DNA of 33,504 nt from an uncultured Clostridia bacterium (GTDB taxonomy: Bacteria; Bacillota; Clostridia; Oscillospirales; Acutalibacteraceae), in NCBI GenBank assembly GCA_947168445.1, contig CAMVLW010000016.1, positions 1-33,504 on the forward strand, written 5' to 3'. The notes below the pieces were generated by a model that had not been told where the DNA came from, did not search any database, and saw nothing but the letters and a program-made list of their open reading frames with translations. A program made the position numbers and the translations under genes. Shown piece by piece: positions 16,566 through 29,654 of the stretch. Each line of letters starts with the position of its first letter. The first letter of the stretch is position 1.

Positions 16566-16937
16566 ATGAATTTGAAGGTTAAAATTCTAATCGCAATTGC
16601 GGCGGTGATTTTCGCGGCGGGAATCATCGTGAGCGTAATCATTATGAACGCGCCGAAAAAGAACAACGTGCAAATCAAAAGCGGGGGAAAGGTGCTCTAT
16701 ACCCTTGACCTCTCCCAAGAAGCCGACCGCGCGTTTGAAATCAAAACAGACAGCGGCAGCAACACCGTGGAAATCAAGGACGGCAAAATCCGCGTGAAGG
16801 ACGCCGACTGCCCCGACAAAACCTGCGTGCGCATGGGCTGGCTTGACAGCGCCGCAATGCCCATTGTCTGCTTGCCGCACGATTTGGTGATTGCCTTTAC
16901 CGACGCCGACGGCGGCGTTGACGCGATTTCGGAGTAA
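16566..16937 (+). CDS. NusG domain II-containing membrane-anchored protein
   Basis: A small protein (about 123 aa) with one N-terminal membrane helix (residues 5-29, ILIAIAAVIFAAGIIVSVII) and an outer beta domain carrying ADCPDKTCVRMGW and MPIVCLPHDLVI, the hallmark of the NusG_II family (PF07009), including paired Cys. It is not the transcription factor NusG. The ATG at 16566 is preferred to a TTG just before it. It lies two bases upstream of the Gx transporter gene, the usual partner in Clostridia. Its role is unproven; association with membrane redox or quinone metabolism is inferred from such pairing. Confidence 0.88.
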   Translation: MNLKVKILIAIAAVIFAAGIIVSVIIMNAPKKNNVQIKSGGKVLYTLDLSQEADRAFEIKTDSGSNTVEIKDGKIRVKDADCPDKTCVRMGWLDSAAMPIVCLPHDLVIAFTDADGGVDAISE

Positions 16938-16939
16938 GT

Positions 16940-17464
16940 ATGAGTATTAAACGCCTGACGCGGCTGGCGCTGCTCACCGCCGCCGCCTTGATAATTTTTA
17001 TTGTGGAGCTGCAAATCCCCAATCCCTTTCCCGTTCCGGGAATCAAGCTGGGGCTTGCGAACATCATCACCGTCTATGCCGTTTACCGCTTTCGCGCCTA
17101 TGAGGCCGCCATGCTGGCCGGCGTGCGAATCGTTCTCGGCTCTGTGTTCGGCGGCAACATCATGGCACTGCTTTACAGCGCCTGCGGCAGCTTTTTGTGC
17201 CTGCTCGGTATGCTGCTCCTGAAAAAAGTGATAGATGAAAAGCACCTGTGGCTGGCAAGCGTGTTCGGCGCGCTTTTGCACAATACCGGGCAAATGGCGG
17301 CAGCCCTGCTTGTTACGCAAACGCCTTCGCTCTTGCTCTACTTTCCGTTTCTCGTTGTGTCCGGCTGTTTGGCGGGCGCCTTCACAGGCTTGTGCGCCCA
17401 GCTTATTCTTCCCAGACTGACAGCAATCTTCGACAGAAATATCAGCAGCAGAAAAAAGAAATAA
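16940..17464 (+). CDS. Gx transporter family protein (annotated HepS component I family)
   Basis: The 174-aa product is a hydrophobic integral membrane protein with about five helices. Family markers are PNPFPVPGIKLGLANIITVYA near residues 27-47 and RIVLGSVFGG, matching PF07456 (Hpre_diP_synt_I, now called Gx transporter and related to ECF-type S components). The 'heptaprenyl diphosphate synthase' name is historical and this protein need not make prenyl chains. It starts two bases after the NusG-II stop with GGAG in the junction, so the two form an operon. The Lys-rich tail faces the cytosol. Confidence 0.9.
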   Translation: MSIKRLTRLALLTAAALIIFIVELQIPNPFPVPGIKLGLANIITVYAVYRFRAYEAAMLAGVRIVLGSVFGGNIMALLYSACGSFLCLLGMLLLKKVIDEKHLWLASVFGALLHNTGQMAAALLVTQTPSLLLYFPFLVVSGCLAGAFTGLCAQLILPRLTAIFDRNISSRKKK

Positions 17465-17472
17465 GCGCAGCG

Positions 17473-17587
17473 TTTTCTTTATGTTTATATTTATCTTTAT
17501 CTTTATTTTTATATTTATATTTATATTTATATTAGCTAAGTTTGCTAAGCGTGGCTAAGCGTTCGCTACCGTTCGCTACCGTTCGCT
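17473..17587. repeat. Reiterated short words between the Gx gene and glnN
   Basis: A run of TTTATAT/TTTATCT units fills 17473-17533. It is followed by three GCTAAG words at 9-10 bp spacing (17535-17559) and three GTTCGCT words at exact 10-bp spacing (17561, 17571, 17581). No terminator hairpin is visible after the Gx gene. Confidence 0.8.
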
Positions 17588-17646
17588 TGTTACGCTTTGC
17601 ATAGAAATCTCGGTTTTCCTTTAGCAAAGTTTAACAAAGAAACACA

Positions 17647-17675
17647 TTGACAAATTTCCGCTTTTCGAATATACT
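17647..17675 (+). promoter_or_regulatory. glnN promoter
   Basis: TTGACA (17647-17652), a 17-bp spacer and TATACT (17670-17675). Transcription should begin near 17682, about 70 bases before the glnN start codon. Confidence 0.85.
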
Positions 17676-17692
17676 AAAACAAGGACAGCAAA

Positions 17693-17725
17693 GGCGCTGC
17701 GGAGATACCCGCAGTGCCTCTATTT
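17693..17725 (+). promoter_or_regulatory. Leader hairpin of glnN, possible attenuator
   Basis: GGCGCTGCGG (17693-17702) pairs with CCGCAGTGCC (17709-17718) through one G-U pair. The six-base loop is AGATAC, and the stem is followed by TCTATTTTT. It begins about 11 bases after the predicted transcript start, ahead of the ribosome site. It resembles an intrinsic terminator with a short T tract, so it could be a controlled attenuator or a 5' stabilising hairpin. Confidence 0.5.
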
Positions 17726-17750
17726 TTAAGACAATGGGAGAGTTTATTTT

Positions 17751-19841
17751 ATGAGTAGAGTTCCTGAAATGTTTGGCTGCAATGTTTTCAACGACAAAAA
17801 AATGCAGGAAAGACTGCCGAAATCCACCTACAAGGCACTGAAAAAGACCATCAGCGACGGCGAGCCGCTGGACATCAGCGTGGCAAATGTCGTTGCCGCG
17901 GCAATGAAGGACTGGGCGATTGAGATGGGCTGCACCCACTACACCCACTGGTTCCAGCCGATGACAGGTATCACCGCCGAAAAGCATGACAGCTTTATCC
18001 AGCCCAACGGCGACGGCGTGATTATGGAGTTTTCCGGCAAGGAGTTGATTAAGGGCGAGCCTGACGCTTCAAGCTTCCCCAGCGGCGGTATCCGCGCTAC
18101 CTTTGAAGCCCGCGGCTACACCACTTGGGACCCGACCTCTCCGGCGTTTGTCAAGGACGGTTCTCTGTATATTCCCACCGCGTTTTGCTCTTACACGGGC
18201 GAGGTGCTCGATAAAAAGACCCCGCTGCTCCGCTCAATGGAGAGAATCAGCAGCGAGGCGGTCAAGATTTTGCACCTGCTCGGCAAAACCGACGTCACCC
18301 GCGTGATTACCACCGTCGGTCCCGAACAGGAGTATTTTCTGATTGACAAGAAGCTCTATGAGCAGCGCGAGGACTTAATGCTCACCGGCAGAACCCTGTT
18401 CGGCGCAAAGGCGCCCAAGGGTCAGGAACTTGACGACCACTATTTCGGCTCCATTAAAACCCGCGTCGCGGCGTATATGCGCGATTTGGACGAGGAGCTG
18501 TGGAAGCTCGGCGTGCTGGCTAAGACCAAGCACAACGAGGTTGCGCCCTCTCAGCACGAACTCGCGCCGATTTTCACCACCTCCAACATTGCCAACGACC
18601 ACAACGAGCTGACAATGGAAATCATGAAGAAAACCGCCGAAAAGCACGGTCTTGTTTGCCTGCTGCACGAAAAGCCCTTTGCGGGCGTGAACGGCAGCGG
18701 CAAGCACAACAACTGGTCGCTCTCCACCAACACCGGGGAAAACCTGCTCTCTCCCGGCAAGCACCCCGAAACCAACTATCAGTTCCAGCTTTTCCTGGCG
18801 GCTGTTGTCAAGGCGGTTGACGAATATCAGGATTTGCTGCGCGCGAATGTGGCAAGCGCGGGCAACGACCACCGTCTCGGCGCGCACGAAGCGCCGCCCG
18901 CGATTATCTCCATGTATCTCGGCGACGATTTGGGCGAATTGGTGGATTCCATCATCAACGGTGAGGAATACATCAGCCACGGCAAGGAAAGAATGATGAC
19001 CGGCGTTGACGTTTTGGCGGACTTCAAAAAGGACACCTCTGACCGCAACCGCACCTCTCCGTTTGCCTTCACCGGCAATAAGTTTGAGTTCCGCGCGCTC
19101 GGCGCCGCGCTCAATATCGGCTGCCCGAACTATATGCTCAACACAATGGTTGCCGAGCAGCTCAGCCAGTTCTATGTGGAGCTGAAGGACGCCGAGGACA
19201 TGACAGCGGCAGTCAAGCACCTTGTCCGCAACGTGCTGACCGAGCACAGAAGAATCATCTTCAACGGCGACAACTACACCGACGAGTGGGTTGCCGAAGC
19301 CAAGAGAAGAGGCTTGCTCAACCTCAAATCCATGCCCGAGGCATACAGCCACTTCATGGACAGAAAGAACGTCGCGCTGTTTGTCAAGAATAAAATCGTG
19401 ACCGAAGCGGAATACCGTGCCCGCCGCGATATTGAACTTGAAACCTACTGCAAGCAGATTAACATTGAAGCGCTGACCATGATTGACATGGCAAAGAAAA
19501 AAATCGCGCCCGCCGTCAGTGCGTTTGTGCGTGAAATGACCGAGACCGCGCTGGCAAAGAAGGCGCTTTCCGCCGCGATTCCCACCTCCTATGAGGAGGA
19601 TTTGGTGACGAGCCTTTCCAACAAGCTTGTCTGCTTTGTCAAGACCACTGGAGAGCTTGAGGAAGCCGTCATGGGCGCGGAAAGCTGCGGCGGCGACATG
19701 CTTGACCGCGCGTTCTATTTCAGAAACGAAGTGTTCGCGAAAATGCAGGAGCTGCGCGCCATCGGCGACAGCATGGAAACCGAAACCGCCGCCGACTTCT
19801 GGCCGTATCCGTCGTACAGCGAGCTGTTGTTCAGCATTTGA
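17751..19841 (+). CDS. glnN: Type III glutamine synthetase (GlnN)
   Basis: It joins ammonia to glutamate with ATP to give glutamine, the main entry of nitrogen. At 696 aa it has the length of the large GSIII class, not GSI (about 440 aa). Class markers are visible: [12 protein letters not shown] near residue 65, [16 protein letters not shown] near 263-278, [16 protein letters not shown] near 315-330 and [18 protein letters not shown] in the ATP-binding area. The start has GGGAG about ten bases upstream. A strong promoter and leader hairpin precede it, and an ANTAR-type regulator gene follows, so control at the level of transcription elongation is likely. The next genes, carA and carB, consume glutamine. 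Confidence 0.96.
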   Translation: MSRVPEMFGCNVFNDKKMQERLPKSTYKALKKTISDGEPLDISVANVVAAAMKDWAIEMGCTHYTHWFQPMTGITAEKHDSFIQPNGDGVIMEFSGKELIKGEPDASSFPSGGIRATFEARGYTTWDPTSPAFVKDGSLYIPTAFCSYTGEVLDKKTPLLRSMERISSEAVKILHLLGKTDVTRVITTVGPEQEYFLIDKKLYEQREDLMLTGRTLFGAKAPKGQELDDHYFGSIKTRVAAYMRDLDEELWKLGVLAKTKHNEVAPSQHELAPIFTTSNIANDHNELTMEIMKKTAEKHGLVCLLHEKPFAGVNGSGKHNNWSLSTNTGENLLSPGKHPETNYQFQLFLAAVVKAVDEYQDLLRANVASAGNDHRLGAHEAPPAIISMYLGDDLGELVDSIINGEEYISHGKERMMTGVDVLADFKKDTSDRNRTSPFAFTGNKFEFRALGAALNIGCPNYMLNTMVAEQLSQFYVELKDAEDMTAAVKHLVRNVLTEHRRIIFNGDNYTDEWVAEAKRRGLLNLKSMPEAYSHFMDRKNVALFVKNKIVTEAEYRARRDIELETYCKQINIEALTMIDMAKKKIAPAVSAFVREMTETALAKKALSAAIPTSYEEDLVTSLSNKLVCFVKTTGELEEAVMGAESCGGDMLDRAFYFRNEVFAKMQELRAIGDSMETETAADFWPYPSYSELLFSI

Positions 19842-19849
19842 TAATTTAT

Positions 19850-19882
19850 TCAGGGTTTGTCTAATCAGGCAAGCCCTGATTT
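19850..19882 (+). terminator. Possible terminator after glnN
   Basis: TCAGGGTTTG and CAAGCCCTGA form a 10-bp stem with one G-U pair and a ten-base loop, followed by only three T. It is a weak terminator at best; some read-through into the ANTAR gene is likely. Confidence 0.5.
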
Positions 19883-19918
19883 CAATTATCCATTTTCCAT
19901 TGTCAATTTTCCATTATA
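19883..19918. repeat. AT-rich word repeat after glnN
   Basis: The words TCAATTATCCATT, TTCCATTG and TCAATTTTCCATT follow each other imperfectly. It is non-coding filler of the same style as other gaps in this window. Confidence 0.5.
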
Positions 19919-20068
19919 TAGCTGCATTCGTCAATTTTTCTAAAAACGCTTTGTATCTGATTTGCAATTTCCACACGAAAAATTCTTTTATTTTTCGATT
20001 TTGTAAAATAAAATATGCTAAAATCCTGTAAAATAATATGTTGAAGAATGACGGGCGGTGATGCGCTG

Positions 20069-20638
20069 ATGAAAAGGACATTGCTTATCTCGTCCTCGGA
20101 GAGCGGCGCGCGCGCTTTGGCGGAGCTGCTGAGAACCGAGGGCTTTTACCCGCTCACCGTTTCAGCCACCGCGTATCAGGCAACGCAGCTAAGCGAGCGA
20201 GAGGCTTACGACTTAATCTGTATCAACGCGCCGCTTGCCGACGAAAACGGCATTGAACTGAGCCGCTTTTTCGCGCAGTCCACCCGCTCCAGCGTGGTGA
20301 TTATCGTGCCGCAGAAAAACGCGGACGAGCTCAGCGAAAAGCTGACGCCGCACGGCGTGCTGGTGATTGCAAGACCGATTAACCGTCATTTGTTCCATCA
20401 CTATTTGCAATTTACCGATTGCTTCCGCGCCCGTATGATGCGCGTGGAGCAGGAAACCGAGCAGCTGAAAACCATGGTTGAGGACATCAAGCTGATTGAC
20501 CGCGCCAAGCTGCTGCTCGTCACCTGCCTGAACATGAGCGAAGAGCAGGCGCACCGCTATCTTGAAAAGCAGGCAATGGACTTGCGCGTCAGCAGGGCAG
20601 AGGTCGCCAAGCAGGTGATTCAGACGTATCAGAATTAG
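20069..20638 (+). CDS. ANTAR-domain regulator with degenerate receiver (NasT/AmiR type)
   Basis: The 189-aa protein has a receiver-like N-terminus (1-120) and a C-terminal ANTAR domain (about 140-186, IDRAKLLLVTCLNMSEEQAH and the following helix), which in known members binds paired hairpins in leader RNA and prevents termination. The receiver lacks phosphorylation residues: the acidic pair after strand 1 is SSSE, the acceptor position is N53 (DLICINAPLADENG), and the usual Lys-Pro is R-P. Control by phosphate is therefore unlikely; ligand or partner binding is more probable. I chose ATG 20069 (MKRTLLIS) with GGCGGTGAT upstream over ATG 20048. Its place between glnN and carA suggests it adjusts nitrogen genes, perhaps through the glnN leader. 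Confidence 0.88.
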   Translation: MKRTLLISSSESGARALAELLRTEGFYPLTVSATAYQATQLSEREAYDLICINAPLADENGIELSRFFAQSTRSSVVIIVPQKNADELSEKLTPHGVLVIARPINRHLFHHYLQFTDCFRARMMRVEQETEQLKTMVEDIKLIDRAKLLLVTCLNMSEEQAHRYLEKQAMDLRVSRAEVAKQVIQTYQN

Positions 20639-20707
20639 TGATAAGTGATAAGGGGTAAGTGGTAAGTGATGCCACTAACCACTCGCCACTGACCGCTAAC
20701 CACTATT
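20637..20707. repeat. GTGATAA/GGTAAGT word repeat with hairpin before carA
   Basis: Direct words GTGATAA, GTGATAA, GGGTAAGT and GGTAAGT are followed by CCACTAACCACT and related complementary words. AGTGGTAAGTG (20658-20668) can pair with CACTAACCACT (20673-20683) with one mismatch. There is no T run, so it is probably not a terminator. No promoter for carA was seen, so carA may be transcribed from upstream. Confidence 0.6.
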
Positions 20708-20722
20708 ACAAAGGAGAATTAT

Positions 20723-21805
20723 ATGAGTAAGAAAGCATACTTAATTCTTGAGACCGGCGCTGTGTTTGAAGGCGAAGCCTTCGGCGCTGAAAAAGAAACC
20801 ACGGGAGAGCTTGTTTTCACTACCGCGATGACAGGCTATCTTGAAACACTCACCGACCCCAGCTATTACGGTCAGGTGGTTCTTCAGACGTTCCCGCTTA
20901 TCGGCAATTACGGCGTAATTCCCGCTGATTTTGAGAGCGACACTCCCGCTTTAAGGGGTTATATTGTTCGTGAATGGTGCCAAGTTCCCTCTAATTTCCG
21001 CAGTGAGGGTAATCTTGACACCTTTTTAAAAGAGAAGGGCGTTCCCGGAATCTGCGGCGTAGACACCCGCGCGCTCACCCGGATTGTCCGTGAATACGGC
21101 GTGCTCAACTGCCAAATCCGGTACACGCCCGACATCACCGCCGAGGAACTGGAAGCGCTTAAAAGCTACCGCGTGACAAACGCCGTGGAGAGCACCACCA
21201 TCAGCGAAAACGAGGTGTTTGACGCCGAGCAGGAGGACTTCAACGTCGTTGTCATGGACTTCGGCGCCAAGCACAATATCGGCAGAGAGCTCAACAAGCG
21301 CAACTGCAGAATCACCGTTGTGCCCGCCCACACCACCGCGGAGGAGATTCTCTCGCTCAATCCCGACGGCATTATGCTTTCCAACGGTCCCGGAGACCCC
21401 AAGGAGAACACCGCTGTGATTGAGGAACTCAAAAAACTCACCGCAAGCGGCGTGCCGATTTTCGGAATCTGCCTCGGTCATCAGCTTCTCGCGCTCGCGC
21501 AGGGCGGTGAAACCGAAAAGCTGCACTACGGTCACCGCGGCGCCAACCAGCCCGTAAAGGAGCTGGCAAGCGGCAGAGTGTTCATCACCTCTCAGAACCA
21601 CGGCTACGCGGTTGTTTCCGACAGCCTGCCCGAGGGCGCGGAGGTCAGCTTTGTCAACGGCAACGACGGCACCTGCGAGGGCGTGACCTACACCAACATG
21701 CCCGCCTTCTCCGTGCAGTTCCACCCCGAAGCCTGCGGCGGTCCGCAGGAAACCTCTTTCCTGTTCGACAAGTTTATTGATATGATGAAAGAGTATAAAG
21801 GATAA
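20723..21805 (+). CDS. carA: Carbamoyl-phosphate synthase small (glutaminase) subunit
   Basis: CarA splits glutamine and passes ammonia to CarB for carbamoyl phosphate, used in pyrimidine and arginine synthesis. The 360-aa length is normal. The N-terminal small-subunit domain (ETGAVFEGEAFG through GVDTRALTR) precedes a class I glutamine amidotransferase domain with GICLGHQ carrying the catalytic C250, NGPGDP near residue 218 and the His/Glu pair in QFHPEA near 335. The start has AAAGGAG eight bases upstream. carB follows after 51 bases filled with CAACTCT-type words. The glutamine used here is the product of glnN upstream. Confidence 0.97.
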   Translation: MSKKAYLILETGAVFEGEAFGAEKETTGELVFTTAMTGYLETLTDPSYYGQVVLQTFPLIGNYGVIPADFESDTPALRGYIVREWCQVPSNFRSEGNLDTFLKEKGVPGICGVDTRALTRIVREYGVLNCQIRYTPDITAEELEALKSYRVTNAVESTTISENEVFDAEQEDFNVVVMDFGAKHNIGRELNKRNCRITVVPAHTTAEEILSLNPDGIMLSNGPGDPKENTAVIEELKKLTASGVPIFGICLGHQLLALAQGGETEKLHYGHRGANQPVKELASGRVFITSQNHGYAVVSDSLPEGAEVSFVNGNDGTCEGVTYTNMPAFSVQFHPEACGGPQETSFLFDKFIDMMKEYKG

Positions 21806-21856
21806 CATTCAACTCTAAGCATTAAACTCTCAACTCTGAAATAAAGGATTGATACT

Positions 21857-25942
<4,086 letters not shown>

Positions 25943-25953
25943 AAATAGAATTC

Positions 25954-25998
25954 AAGGCTTGCTTAGAATCCACAGCGTGGTTTTATGCAAGCCTTTTT
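25954..25998 (+). terminator. Intrinsic terminator of the carA-carB/dapF operon
   Basis: AAGGCTTGC (25954-25962) pairs perfectly with GCAAGCCTT (25987-25995), whose last two T begin a run of five. The loop is long (24 bases) but may contain its own short pairing. Confidence 0.8.
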
Positions 25999-26002
25999 CT
26001 AC

Positions 26003-26035
26003 CACTTATCACTTATCACTTATAACTTATAACTT
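26003..26035. repeat. ACTTATC/ACTTATA heptad repeat
   Basis: CACTTATCACTTATC is followed by ACTTATA, ACTTATA and ACTTCTA. The words are the reverse complement of the GTGATAA words at 20637, so the same filler family is present in both orientations. Confidence 0.75.
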
Positions 26036-26040
26036 CTACC

Positions 26041-26069
26041 TTGCCAACAGTGCTGAAATGGTGTATAAT
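26041..26069 (+). promoter_or_regulatory. Promoter of the DUF951-prfA operon
   Basis: TTGCCA (26041-26046), a 17-bp spacer and TATAAT (26064-26069). The predicted start near 26076 falls after the upstream ATG at 26075, ruling that codon out as a start for the next gene. Confidence 0.8.
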
Positions 26070-26098
26070 GTAATATGAATAACTATGGGAGTGATTTT

Positions 26099-26278
26099 GT
26101 GGACGTCAGCGTGGGTGACAAGGTGAAAATGAAAAAGCCGCATCCCTGCGGCGGCAGCGTGTTTTCTGTGCTGCGCGTGGGTATGGACTTTAAGCTGAAA
26201 TGCCTTACCTGCGGTCACGAGGTCATGCTGCCCCGGCGCAAGGCAGAAAAGGGCATTAATAAAATCATCACGGAGTAA
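26099..26278 (+). CDS. DUF951 family protein
   Basis: A 59-aa protein of the DUF951 family (PF06107), common in Firmicutes and of unknown function. Visible markers are VGDKVKMKKPHPCGG at the start and LKCLTCGHEVMLPRRK with paired Cys, so a small metal- or nucleic-acid-binding fold is plausible. I chose GTG 26099, with GGGAG about seven bases upstream, because the in-frame ATG at 26075 lies at the predicted transcription start. prfA begins three bases after the stop, and its ribosome site GGAG lies in the last codons of this gene, so translation is coupled. Confidence 0.88.
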   Translation: MDVSVGDKVKMKKPHPCGGSVFSVLRVGMDFKLKCLTCGHEVMLPRRKAEKGINKIITE

Positions 26279-26281
26279 GCT

Positions 26282-27358
26282 ATGTTTGAGAGAATTGAGA
26301 TTTTTGATAAGCGGTATTCCGAGCTCAACCGCAGGCTCTATGAGCCGTCCGTCGCGGCTGACCCCGAGGAGTACCAAAAGGTCATGAAGGAAATCAAGTC
26401 GATTGAGGAAATCGTGCTGACCTACCGCGACTACAAGGCGGCGGTGCAAAGCGAGCACGACAGCCTTGAAATCCTGAATGATAATTCTGATTCAGAATTA
26501 AAAGAACTCGCGCAGCTGGAACTGGACGAAGCAAAGGAGAAAATCGAATCGCTCTCCGAGCAGCTTAAAATCCTTCTGCTGCCCAAAGACCCCAACGATG
26601 AGCGCAATGTTATTGTTGAAATCCGCGGCGGCGCCGGGGGAGAGGAAAGCGCGCTGTTTTCGGCGGTGCTGTTCCGCATGTATTCCATGTATGCCGAGCG
26701 GCGCGGCTACAAAATCGAAGTGCTCAACGCCAACGAAACCGAACTCGGCGGCTACAAGGAAATTTCCTTTATGATTAACGGCGAAGGCGCTTATTCGCGC
26801 TTTAAATACGAAAGCGGCGTGCACCGCGTTCAGCGCGTTCCCGAAACGGAGAGTCAGGGCAGGGTGCACACCTCCACCACCACGGTTGCGGTGCTTCCCG
26901 AAGCGGAGGACGTGGAGCTTGAAATCAACCCCGCCGACCTCAAAATCGACACCTTCCGTTCCAGCGGCGCGGGCGGTCAGCACATCAACAAAACCAGCTC
27001 CGCTATCCGCATTACCCACCTTCCCACGGGCACGGTGGTGGAATGTCAGGACGAGCGCAGCCAGTATAAGAACAAGGACAAGGCAATGAAGGTGCTCAAA
27101 AGCCGCCTGCTCAAAGAAAAGCAGGACGCGCAGGCGAGCGAAATTGCCGCCGACAGAAAATCGCAGGTCGGCACAGGCGACCGCAGCGAGCGCATCCGCA
27201 CCTATAACTATCCGCAGGGCAGACTCACCGACCACCGCATCGGCTTGACGCTCTATAAGCTGGAGGATATTTTGAACGGCAATCTCGACGAGGTGATTGA
27301 CGCGCTGGTGACCGCCGACCGCGCCGAAAAGTTAAAAGAGAGCATGGAACAAAGCTGA
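26282..27358 (+). CDS. prfA: Peptide chain release factor 1
   Basis: RF1 reads UAA and UAG stop codons in the ribosome and releases the finished chain. The 358-aa length is standard. The codon-reading PxT motif appears as P-E-T in [17 protein letters not shown], and the catalytic GGQ lies in [20 protein letters not shown]. The N-terminal helical domain and the closing [17 protein letters not shown] are also typical. The stop TGA shares one base with the ATG of the next gene (TGATG). The methyltransferase gene prmC, often next to prfA, is not here. Confidence 0.97.
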   Translation: MFERIEIFDKRYSELNRRLYEPSVAADPEEYQKVMKEIKSIEEIVLTYRDYKAAVQSEHDSLEILNDNSDSELKELAQLELDEAKEKIESLSEQLKILLLPKDPNDERNVIVEIRGGAGGEESALFSAVLFRMYSMYAERRGYKIEVLNANETELGGYKEISFMINGEGAYSRFKYESGVHRVQRVPETESQGRVHTSTTTVAVLPEAEDVELEINPADLKIDTFRSSGAGGQHINKTSSAIRITHLPTGTVVECQDERSQYKNKDKAMKVLKSRLLKEKQDAQASEIAADRKSQVGTGDRSERIRTYNYPQGRLTDHRIGLTLYKLEDILNGNLDEVIDALVTADRAEKLKESMEQS

Positions 27359-28386
27359 TGAACACGCAGGTTTTAGATAAAACGCAGGTGAATACCGCCG
27401 CCGAAATCCTGAAAAAAGGCGGCGTGGTGGGAATCCCCACCGAAACGGTCTACGGTCTTGCCGCCGACGCGCTCAACGGTGAAGCGGTCGCGAAGATTTT
27501 TAGGGCGAAGGGCAGACCGATGGACAATCCGCTGATTGTGCATATCGCGGATTTTGGCGATATTGAGCGGTTCCGTTTGGTAAAGGAAATCCCCGAAAGC
27601 GCCAAAAAGCTTGCCAAAGCCTTTTGGCCGGGACCCCTGACAATGATTATGAAGCGCACCGAGGTGATTCCCCGCGAGGTTTCCGCGGGACTTGATACGG
27701 TTGCCGTTCGCTTTCCGGCACATCCCTTAGCGCAAGAAATCATCAGGGCGGCAGACACGCCCTTAGCCGCTCCCTCGGCAAATCTCTCCGGCTCGCCGAG
27801 TCCCACCACCGCGCGCCATGTCTTAAACGACATGGACGGCAAAATCGACGCGGTGCTCGACGGCGGCATGAGTGAGGTCGGTGTGGAGAGCACGGTCATC
27901 ACGCTCGCGGCGGACGTTCCGCGTGTGCTGCGACCCGGCGGCGTCACGGTGGAGCAGCTGCGCGAGGTGCTCGGAGAGGTTGAGGTGGACGACGCGGTGC
28001 TTCATCAGTTAAAGGAAGGCGTCACCGCCGCCAGCCCCGGCATGAAATACAAGCACTACGCGCCCAAGGCGAACGTTTTGCTGCTGAAAGGCAGCGATGA
28101 ACAGTACATTTCTTATGTCAACGCCCACGCGGGCGACGACGTTTGCGCCCTTTGCTGCGACGAGGATTTGCTGCTGCTGCGCGTCAAAACGCTCTCGCTC
28201 GGCAGACGGACGGACTATCTCACGCAGGCGCACCATCTGTTTGACTGCCTGCGCCGCATTGACGAAAACCCGACGGTGCACACGGTTTATTCCCGCCTGC
28301 CCTCCACCGAGGGCGTGGGACTCGCCGTCTATAACCGCCTGATTCGCGCGGCGGGATTTGAGGTGATTGACCTTGAAGCGGTTTAA
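27358..28386 (+). CDS. sua5: L-threonylcarbamoyladenylate synthase (Sua5 type)
   Basis: It makes the threonylcarbamoyl-AMP used for the t6A37 modification of tRNAs reading ANN codons. An N-terminal YrdC domain (about 1-205) shows KKGGVVGIPTETVYGLAADA, the FRAKGRPMDNPLIVHI nucleotide site and SANLSGSPSPT. A shorter C-terminal Sua5 domain (about 235-342) follows a linker with SPGMKYKHYAPK. The 342-aa two-domain length separates it from the single-domain TsaC. It overlaps prfA by one base, and its end overlaps the coaE start, so it sits in a tightly coupled translation-and-cofactor operon. Confidence 0.95.
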   Translation: MNTQVLDKTQVNTAAEILKKGGVVGIPTETVYGLAADALNGEAVAKIFRAKGRPMDNPLIVHIADFGDIERFRLVKEIPESAKKLAKAFWPGPLTMIMKRTEVIPREVSAGLDTVAVRFPAHPLAQEIIRAADTPLAAPSANLSGSPSPTTARHVLNDMDGKIDAVLDGGMSEVGVESTVITLAADVPRVLRPGGVTVEQLREVLGEVEVDDAVLHQLKEGVTAASPGMKYKHYAPKANVLLLKGSDEQYISYVNAHAGDDVCALCCDEDLLLLRVKTLSLGRRTDYLTQAHHLFDCLRRIDENPTVHTVYSRLPSTEGVGLAVYNRLIRAAGFEVIDLEAV

Positions 28387-28972
28387 GTTAATCGGACTGA
28401 CAGGGCAGAGCGGAGCGGGCAAAAGCACTGTTGCGAGCCTCTTTGCCGCCGCCGGCGCGACGGTTTTCAACGCTGATGAAATCGTGGCGCAGCTTTACGA
28501 AGCGGGTTCGCCTTGCTTAAAAACCCTTGCCGCCTGCTTCGGCAGCGATATTCTCCGAAAAAACGGCTCGCTCAACCGTAAGCTGCTCGCGCAGCGCGCC
28601 TTTGCGGACAAGGAAAGCACCGCTCTGCTCGGCAGGCTGGTGCACCCCTTCGTTACGGCGCGGCTGTTTGAACTGCTCAAAGAAGCGCGCGGGCTGGTGA
28701 TTTACGACGCGCCGCAGCTTTTTGAAGCCAACGCCGACGTTATTTGCGACCGCGTTATCGCCGTTGTCGCGGACGAAAAGCAGCGCGAGCGGCGGATTCT
28801 CGACAGGGACAACATCACAAGGCAGCAGGCGAGAGCGCGCATGAACGCGCAGCTCAGCGAGGAATTTTTCCGCGCCCACTGCGATTATATCATTGAAAAC
28901 AACGGCACCGCCGACGCGCTTGAACAGCAGGCGCAAAGCGTGCTAAACAAGCTGAAAGCGGAGGTGAATTAA
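28373..28972 (+). CDS. coaE: Dephospho-CoA kinase
   Basis: It phosphorylates dephospho-CoA in the last step of coenzyme A synthesis. The Walker A loop GQSGAGKST lies at residues 11-19, ADEI follows near 36-39, and the lid and C-terminal RMNAQLSEEFFRAHCDYIIENNG are typical. The length, about 199 aa, is normal. There is no ATG; I prefer TTG 28373, seven bases after GAGGTG, to TTG 28367, which is too close to that site. The start overlaps the sua5 end by 14 bases, and the stop shares one base with the next ATG. Confidence 0.94.
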   Translation: MKRFKLIGLTGQSGAGKSTVASLFAAAGATVFNADEIVAQLYEAGSPCLKTLAACFGSDILRKNGSLNRKLLAQRAFADKESTALLGRLVHPFVTARLFELLKEARGLVIYDAPQLFEANADVICDRVIAVVADEKQRERRILDRDNITRQQARARMNAQLSEEFFRAHCDYIIENNGTADALEQQAQSVLNKLKAEVN

Positions 28973-29604
28973 TGGCGACACGTCATGCGCCGCAGAGAAG
29001 GCGAAAAAAGAAAAAGGACGTCAGCCCCAAGGTGATTTTCGCGGGCATCTTGTTTGCGGTTTTGGCAGTCGCGGCGGTGCTGCTCGCGGCAAACTGCCAG
29101 CACAACACGCGCGAAAAGGTGCAGAACATCTCCTATCCGCGCAGCTACAGCGATTATGTCAACGCCTCCGCGCTCAAATATAACCTCAATCCCGCGCTGG
29201 TGTTCGCGGTGATTCGCACCGAAAGCGGCTTTGAGCCCACCGCCGGGTCAAGCGCCGGCGCCTGCGGACTCATGCAGATTACGCACGACACCTTTGACCA
29301 CTACCGCAGCCTGCGCGACGAGGAAAATGTCTATTCCGACAACGACATCTTTGACCCCGCCGTGAACATTGACTACGGCTGCAACATTCTGCGCGACCAT
29401 CTTGACGCCTTCGGCAACGAAGAATGTGCGGTTGCCGCCTACAACGCCGGACCCGGCAATGTGGAAAACTGGCTGCAGGATCCCCATATCAGCACCGACG
29501 GCAAAACCCTGATTGTCGAAAACATTCCCTTTGACGAAACCCGCGACTATGTTGACAAGGTCGAGGACGCCAAGGAGATGTATATAAAGCTATATTATTC
29601 ATAA
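28972..29604 (+). CDS. Membrane-anchored lytic transglycosylase (SLT domain)
   Basis: It cleaves the MurNAc-GlcNAc bond of peptidoglycan from the outer face of the membrane. A very basic N-terminus (RHAPQRRRKKKKD) precedes a membrane helix at about 21-40. The SLT domain runs from about 60, with catalytic E84 in FAVIRTESGF, then GACGLMQIT and AVAAYNAGPGNVENWL. At 210 aa it matches the short clostridial YjbJ/CwlO-neighbour type. It shares one base with coaE (TAATG) and ends the operon. No separate promoter was seen. Confidence 0.94.
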   Translation: MATRHAPQRRRKKKKDVSPKVIFAGILFAVLAVAAVLLAANCQHNTREKVQNISYPRSYSDYVNASALKYNLNPALVFAVIRTESGFEPTAGSSAGACGLMQITHDTFDHYRSLRDEENVYSDNDIFDPAVNIDYGCNILRDHLDAFGNEECAVAAYNAGPGNVENWLQDPHISTDGKTLIVENIPFDETRDYVDKVEDAKEMYIKLYYS

Positions 29605-29654
29605 AACAATCATATAGTGTTAACTTAACAGCAAATACGAAAGGAAGTTATCAA

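Noticed and set aside
18375..19352. Minus-strand open frame of 325 codons inside glnN
   Set aside because: The plus strand carries intact glutamine synthetase motifs over the whole stretch; the antisense product looks like nothing known.
26075..26098. Upstream ATG as start of the DUF951 gene
   Set aside because: It coincides with the predicted transcription start of a near-consensus promoter; the GTG at 26099 has a ribosome site and matches the family N-terminus.
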